Shown: one piece after another, positions 61,001-64,000 of the stretch | Layout: each line of letters opens with the position of its first letter | How positions within the stretch are numbered: the first letter of the stretch is position 1 | Origin: JAIVGV01 sp036389335 | GTDB taxonomy: Bacteria > Acidobacteriota > Blastocatellia > Pyrinomonadales > Pyrinomonadaceae | Reading direction: 5' to 3' | Length of the DNA: 64,000 bases | Assembly (NCBI GenBank): GCA_036389335.1 | Contig: DASVQC010000003.1 | Span: 11,804-75,803 of the forward strand | Program-made: the position numbers and the translations under genes | The notes under the pieces: generated by a model | Told to the model about the DNA's origin: nothing | What the model saw: only the letters and a program-made list of their open reading frames with translations | Databases searched by the model: none

Positions 61001-62967
61001 AGGTGGTCGAGCGCAAGGACGTGATCCTGCGCCTCGCCATGCCGCGCTTCCTCACCGCGGGCGACACGGTGACGATCTCCGGCATCGCGCACAACTACCT
61101 GAACGCCGACAAGGCGACGCAGATTTCCTTAAACGTCAGCGGCGCGCAGATGCTCGACCCGGCGACGCAGACCGTCAACATCCCGCGAAACGGCGAGTAC
61201 CGCATCAACTGGCGCGTCAGCGCGCCGCAGACCGGCGATCTCACGCTGCTCGGCAAGGCCCTGACCGACACCGAGTCCGACGCCGTCGAGCTCACGCTCC
61301 CCGTCGTCCCGCGCGGGCTGAAACAGACTTACGGCCAGTCCGTCACGCTCTCCGGCGACGGCGACGACGAGAAGACTTTCACCATCAACCTGCCCCCGAA
61401 CGCCGATCCGCGCGGGCGCACGCTCCGCGTCGAGGCCGCGCCCTCGGTGGCGAGCACGCTCTTCGGCGCGCTCGACTACCTGACGAGCTACCCCTACGGC
61501 TGCACCGAGCAGACGATGTCGAGCTTCCTCCCGACCGTCATCGTCGCCAACACCCTGAAGGAGGTCGATCAGGCTTCGATCCGCGACACGAACAACATCG
61601 GTCGCAAGGTGAAGAAGGGGCTCGACCGCCTCTACAAGTTCCAGCACGAGGACGGCGGCTGGGGCTGGTGGCGCGACGACGCGACCGACCCGTTCATGAC
61701 CGCCTACGTCCTCGACGGCCTCTTCCTCGCGAGCAAGGCGGGCTACGGGATCGACGACGCGCGCGTCGTCAAGGCGCGCGAAAAACTCGGCGGCCTGATC
61801 ATCTCGAACAAGACCGACGACGGCAAAGAGATCGACGCCGAGACGCGCGCCTACATGATCTACTCCCTCAACGAGAGCAACGGCGTGGACGCGCGCTACG
61901 TGGACGAGCTGTTCAACAACCGCGGGCGCTTGCAGCCCTACGGGCGCGCGCTGCTCGCCCTGCTGCTCAAGCAGCGCGGCGACGCGAACCGCGCCCGCGC
62001 GGTCGCCGCCGAGATCGAGCGCGCGGCCTCGCAGACCGACTTCGACGCCCACTGGGAGTCGAAGCGCAAGCCCATGCTCGACTTCACGGAGGAGAACAAC
62101 ACGGAGGCGACCGCGCTCTCCGTCAAGGCGCTCGCGCAGGTCGCGCCGCAGTCGGCAGTCCTGCCGAAGGCCGCGCGCTGGCTCGTCGCCAACCGCCGCA
62201 ACGGCTACTACTGGCAGTCGACGAAGCAGACGGCGTTCGCCATCTACGGCCTCACCGATTACCTGAAGGTGAGTCAGGAGCTGTCGCCCGACTACGCGCT
62301 CGAAGTCTACGTCGGCGGCGAGCAGGCCATCACGCAGCAGGTCACTTCCGCCGAGGCGCGCGGCGGGAAGAGTTTTGTCGTCACGCGCAAAGATCAGCAG
62401 GTCGGGGGCGCGACGCAGGTCCGGGTCGTCAAGCGCGGCCCCGGCGTCGTCTACCTCTCAGCCGCGCTCAGCTTCGCGACGACCGAGGAGGCGACCGCGC
62501 CGCAGAGCACGTCGGGGATCAAGATCACGCGCGAGTACCTGCGGCTCGTCTTGGACGACAGCGGCGACAAGCTGAAGTGGCGCACCGAAGGCTTGGGCGG
62601 CGAGCTGCGCTCGGGCGACACCATCGTCTCGCGCCTGACGATCGAGGGCGGGGCCGCGCCCTACCTCCTGATCGAAGACCCGATCCCGGCGGGCTGCGAG
62701 CAGGTCGAGGAGGTCGGCGGCATCAACCTCAACTACAACGCCGAGGGCGGCTGGACGAACTGGTACAGCAACCGCGAGTTCCGCGACGAGCGCACGGCCA
62801 TCTTCCTCAACCAGTTCTGGGGCGGGAAGGCCGTCTTCCAGTACGCCATGCGCGTGCAGGAGCCGGGCGAGTTCCGCGTCGCCCCGGCGCGCGTCGAGCT
62901 GATGTACCAGCCGAACGTGCAGTCGAACACGGCGAGCGGGAAGCTGACTATCCTCGACCGCAAGTGA
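58012..62967 (+). CDS. Bacterial alpha-2-macroglobulin (thioester protease inhibitor)
   Basis: 1651 aa, close to E. coli YfhM/YfaS. An uncleaved N-terminal transmembrane anchor (LTSAVIYLAVIFAVFTFSFW) lacks a lipobox. MG domains follow (for example YVYTDRPVYRTAQKVYFKGI, the MG3-like entry). A Gly/Glu/Asp-rich insert lies at about residues 303-330. The thioester motif YGCTEQTMS is intact (Cys1164-Thr-Glu-Gln1167), followed by the alpha-helical TED (GGWGWWRDDATDPF, ETRAYMIYSLNESN). Protease cleavage of a bait region would expose the thioester and trap the protease. It probably protects the cell envelope in the periplasm. Confidence 0.95.
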   Translation: MNKRKLLTSAVIYLAVIFAVFTFSFWRLRALAEGYAAGEWFPAQEYTERDPTKPAKPFFSLLTNRSYGSNERARLWLNYRDIDTVDFRVYRLNDPAKFFRQLDNPHQFGEDEESEFESYFRKRRATFLEKIRAFKLAFYRAGRDYFRAQLKNSSRRGFNQKFRNPDEEFEAQRSPLNVADYARVPLVNPDQLVTSWREKLPPLTEEYDRRPVPIGKREPGVYVVEAVNGDLRAYGIVMVTDLTMVEKTSHDGQLMVYAVNRQTGAPRAGVKLDIYKGKDTLSTGTTDNQGIYRTTVKPKKAANAAAAATDETGEGEGGGDEEGGGEGTTPSYVIMANEGGNFAISDLESYYFGGEGEGEGGESLQSYVYTDRPVYRTAQKVYFKGILRKRTEKGYQLPKGAVTLSVEDSNNAKIFEKEVALSSRGTFSGEVEIGEDAPLGNYSVVAESEDGSARGYFEVMEYKKPEYKVTVSAPQKFIPAGSAMKYTVSARYFFGSPVTKADVKYVVYRSRYYPYFFEQPADPLDDFGVEDSADESESYYGYGGDSMVAEGDGKLDANGQLQVEFKVPEPGERQAWDYTYRLEAQVTDAARREMTGSAEFTGVRGTTVADASTERFVYYQNDTAKVLVHTRDYEGKPKPASVTLKFVEQTWEKIERNDYGYTYTDYKLREKELSSATLQTDAQGEASLDYRVDRPGDIQIKTVVNEGGKQITSLGGSIWVADRDGQWTDYSYQGEDQIKLVPDKKSYKVGETAHVLALLPKDKAHLLVTTELMSVMSVREIDTAGRAVVIDVPIESRFAPNIFLNVTYVRNGEMYTSEESIIVPPRDRLLKLEILPNKSEYKPRETVSYTVVARNGDGSPAAGAEVSLGVVDEAIYSIAPDNAADIRREFYGRRYNEVNTAYSTNFSFTGYAGKEQIKLAQNKRAYQLADFKNDGAALVEPVVRKLFKDTAFWQPAVVTGADGKATVKVELPDNLTTWRATARAVTADTRVGVTTSKVVERKDVILRLAMPRFLTAGDTVTISGIAHNYLNADKATQISLNVSGAQMLDPATQTVNIPRNGEYRINWRVSAPQTGDLTLLGKALTDTESDAVELTLPVVPRGLKQTYGQSVTLSGDGDDEKTFTINLPPNADPRGRTLRVEAAPSVASTLFGALDYLTSYPYGCTEQTMSSFLPTVIVANTLKEVDQASIRDTNNIGRKVKKGLDRLYKFQHEDGGWGWWRDDATDPFMTAYVLDGLFLASKAGYGIDDARVVKAREKLGGLIISNKTDDGKEIDAETRAYMIYSLNESNGVDARYVDELFNNRGRLQPYGRALLALLLKQRGDANRARAVAAEIERAASQTDFDAHWESKRKPMLDFTEENNTEATALSVKALAQVAPQSAVLPKAARWLVANRRNGYYWQSTKQTAFAIYGLTDYLKVSQELSPDYALEVYVGGEQAITQQVTSAEARGGKSFVVTRKDQQVGGATQVRVVKRGPGVVYLSAALSFATTEEATAPQSTSGIKITREYLRLVLDDSGDKLKWRTEGLGGELRSGDTIVSRLTIEGGAAPYLLIEDPIPAGCEQVEEVGGINLNYNAEGGWTNWYSNREFRDERTAIFLNQFWGGKAVFQYAMRVQEPGEFRVAPARVELMYQPNVQSNTASGKLTILDRK

Positions 62968-62998
62968 GAAACCGGATCAGAACTTTGAAGGTGAACCG

Positions 62999-63901
62999 AT
63001 GACCAAGAACGTGCTCTCCGCACTGTCGTCCGCCGCGCGGGGCTTGCTGCGCGACTTCGGCGCGCTCCTCGTGCTCGCCGCCCTCTACGCCGCGCTCGTC
63101 GCCGCCGCCGCCACCTTCGTCACGACGCGCGAGGCGTCGGCGGCGCAGCTCGCGCTGACCGCGCTCGCGGCCCTCGCCGTGCCCGTGCTCTTCTTCTTGG
63201 TCGCGGCGGCGGCGGCGTCTTACGCCGTCGGGGAGACGCGCCCGCCGGGGCTCCTGCGGCGCGCGCTCGCGGCCTTTTTGAAAGTGCTGCTCGTGAGCCT
63301 GCCCGTCCTCGCGCTCGTCGTCGGCACGGTCTGGGCGATGAACAAGCTGGAGAGCCGCGTCAAGCACGACCCGGGCGACGAGGCGAGCGTGCGGTACGCC
63401 GCCGCCGCGGAAGAGGAGGGCGGCGAGGGCACGGACGCGGCGGAGCAGCCGCGACCGAAGCCGCCCGTGCGCTGGGCTTACGTCTTCTACTCCGCGCTGC
63501 GGCTGCTCCTGCTCGGCGTCTTCCTCCCGCTCCTCGCGCTCCACCTGTGGATCGCCGTCGCGCGCGACGGGCTCGGCGGCGCGCTGCGGCGCATCCACCG
63601 CGTCGTCGCCCGCGCCTTCTCCGCGCGCTCGGTCTTCACCTACGCCGTCGGCATGATCGTCTTCGCGCTCGTGCCCTACTTCCTGATCATCAAGCGCACG
63701 CCCGCGAGCGCCGGCTCGGTCGAGCTGACGTTGCTCTCGCTGCGGCTCCTCGCCGCCTTCGCGCTCACGCTCTTCGGCTTCGTCGCCACCGCCGCCGCGC
63801 TCGCGCGCTACGACGGCGACGGCGCGACCGGCGCGACCGCGCCCGCCAGCCGGCCCGACCCGCAGCCGCGCCCGGCTGAGCCCGCGAGCGTCACGAGCTA
63901 G
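62999..63901 (+). CDS. Integral membrane protein of the alpha-2-macroglobulin operon
   Basis: 300 aa from the ATG at 62999 with an AAGGTGA ribosome-binding site. About six hydrophobic segments: ALLVLAALYAALVAAAATFV, LTALAALAVPVLFFLVAAAA, a third at VLLVSLPVLALVVGTVWAM, a charged loop (residues 118-155), LRLLLLGVFLPLLALHLWIA, VFTYAVGMIVFALVPYFLII and a last pair. No family was recognised. It starts 31 bases after the alpha-2-macroglobulin stop, so co-transcription is likely and a membrane-partner role is possible. Confidence 0.75.
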   Translation: MTKNVLSALSSAARGLLRDFGALLVLAALYAALVAAAATFVTTREASAAQLALTALAALAVPVLFFLVAAAAASYAVGETRPPGLLRRALAAFLKVLLVSLPVLALVVGTVWAMNKLESRVKHDPGDEASVRYAAAAEEEGGEGTDAAEQPRPKPPVRWAYVFYSALRLLLLGVFLPLLALHLWIAVARDGLGGALRRIHRVVARAFSARSVFTYAVGMIVFALVPYFLIIKRTPASAGSVELTLLSLRLLAAFALTLFGFVATAAALARYDGDGATGATAPASRPDPQPRPAEPASVTS

Positions 63902-63946
63902 GAGGGGGCGAGCCGCAGGCGAGATGGAAAGAGAGACGCGGGGGCG

Positions 63947-64000
63947 CGTGGGCGCGCAGGGGCGGGGACGAGAGGAATCGTCTCCCCGCCCCTGCGCGCC
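63947..64000. repeat. Palindromic repeat or terminator at window end
   Basis: GGCGCGCAGGGGCGGGGACGA-like arm (from about 63951) is mirrored by TCGTCTCCCCGCCCCTGCGC through the window end, with a 6-base loop and one 2-base bulge. It continues the palindrome style of the other repeats, but the full element is cut off. It could terminate the alpha-2-macroglobulin operon. Confidence 0.75.

Overview
The window is GC-rich, densely coded DNA from a Gram-negative bacterium. The gene content (arginine genes with ArgR, a very long exopolysaccharide operon, a PEP-CTERM protein, a Reg_prop/Y_Y_Y sensor kinase, S9 peptidase, bacterial alpha-2-macroglobulin, and many palindromic intergenic repeats) fits Acidobacteriota, possibly Blastocatellia. 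That assignment is inference from gene content; no rRNA, tRNA or CRISPR was found.

Region 1 (1-3.6 kb), arginine biosynthesis: argG and argR on the minus strand, divergent from a DUF1272 zinc-ribbon gene and argH on the plus strand. TGCA half-sites at 11-bp spacing between argR and the DUF1272 gene look like ARG boxes.

Region 2 (3.7-33 kb), a 23-gene minus-strand polysaccharide locus, many genes overlapping by 4-8 bases. In transcription order: a small conserved-looking gene, Wza-like exporter, Wzc-like tyrosine kinase, ABC exporter (Wzm/Wzt, with a C-terminal domain on Wzt), two kinase-like/methyltransferase genes, five glycosyltransferases, a Wzy/WaaL-like polymerase or ligase, methyltransferase, AsnB amidotransferase, deacetylase-like protein, FemAB-like acyltransferase, CapK-like adenylating enzyme, DegT aminotransferase, beta-helix protein, initiating sugar transferase and a CapD/PglF-like 4,6-dehydratase. 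The kinase-like and methyltransferase genes next to Wzt suggest a chain-capping system analogous to WbdD/Wzt.

Region 3 (33-40.9 kb): a long non-coding divergent region, a PEP-CTERM protein (no exosortase in the window), a secreted trypsin-like protease, a CPA2 antiporter and two APC permeases.

Region 4 (41-45.4 kb): BrnT/BrnA toxin-antitoxin, a secreted hypothetical protein, an aldo/keto reductase, a PLP decarboxylase, and a decayed GxxExxY gene between 21-bp inverted repeats.

Region 5 (45.4-56.8 kb): S9 peptidase, Dabb protein, PHP-domain protein, heme A synthase, TIGR01777 epimerase, DUF457 membrane protein, and a giant two-component sensor kinase with its response regulator.

Region 6 (57-64 kb): a DUF1175 (YfaT-like) lipoprotein with NlpC/P60-like motifs, a thioester-containing alpha-2-macroglobulin and a membrane protein, probably one envelope-defence operon.

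Scattered through the window are palindromic repeats of at least three sequence families and two inverted pairs of a TTAGCTG heptad array.
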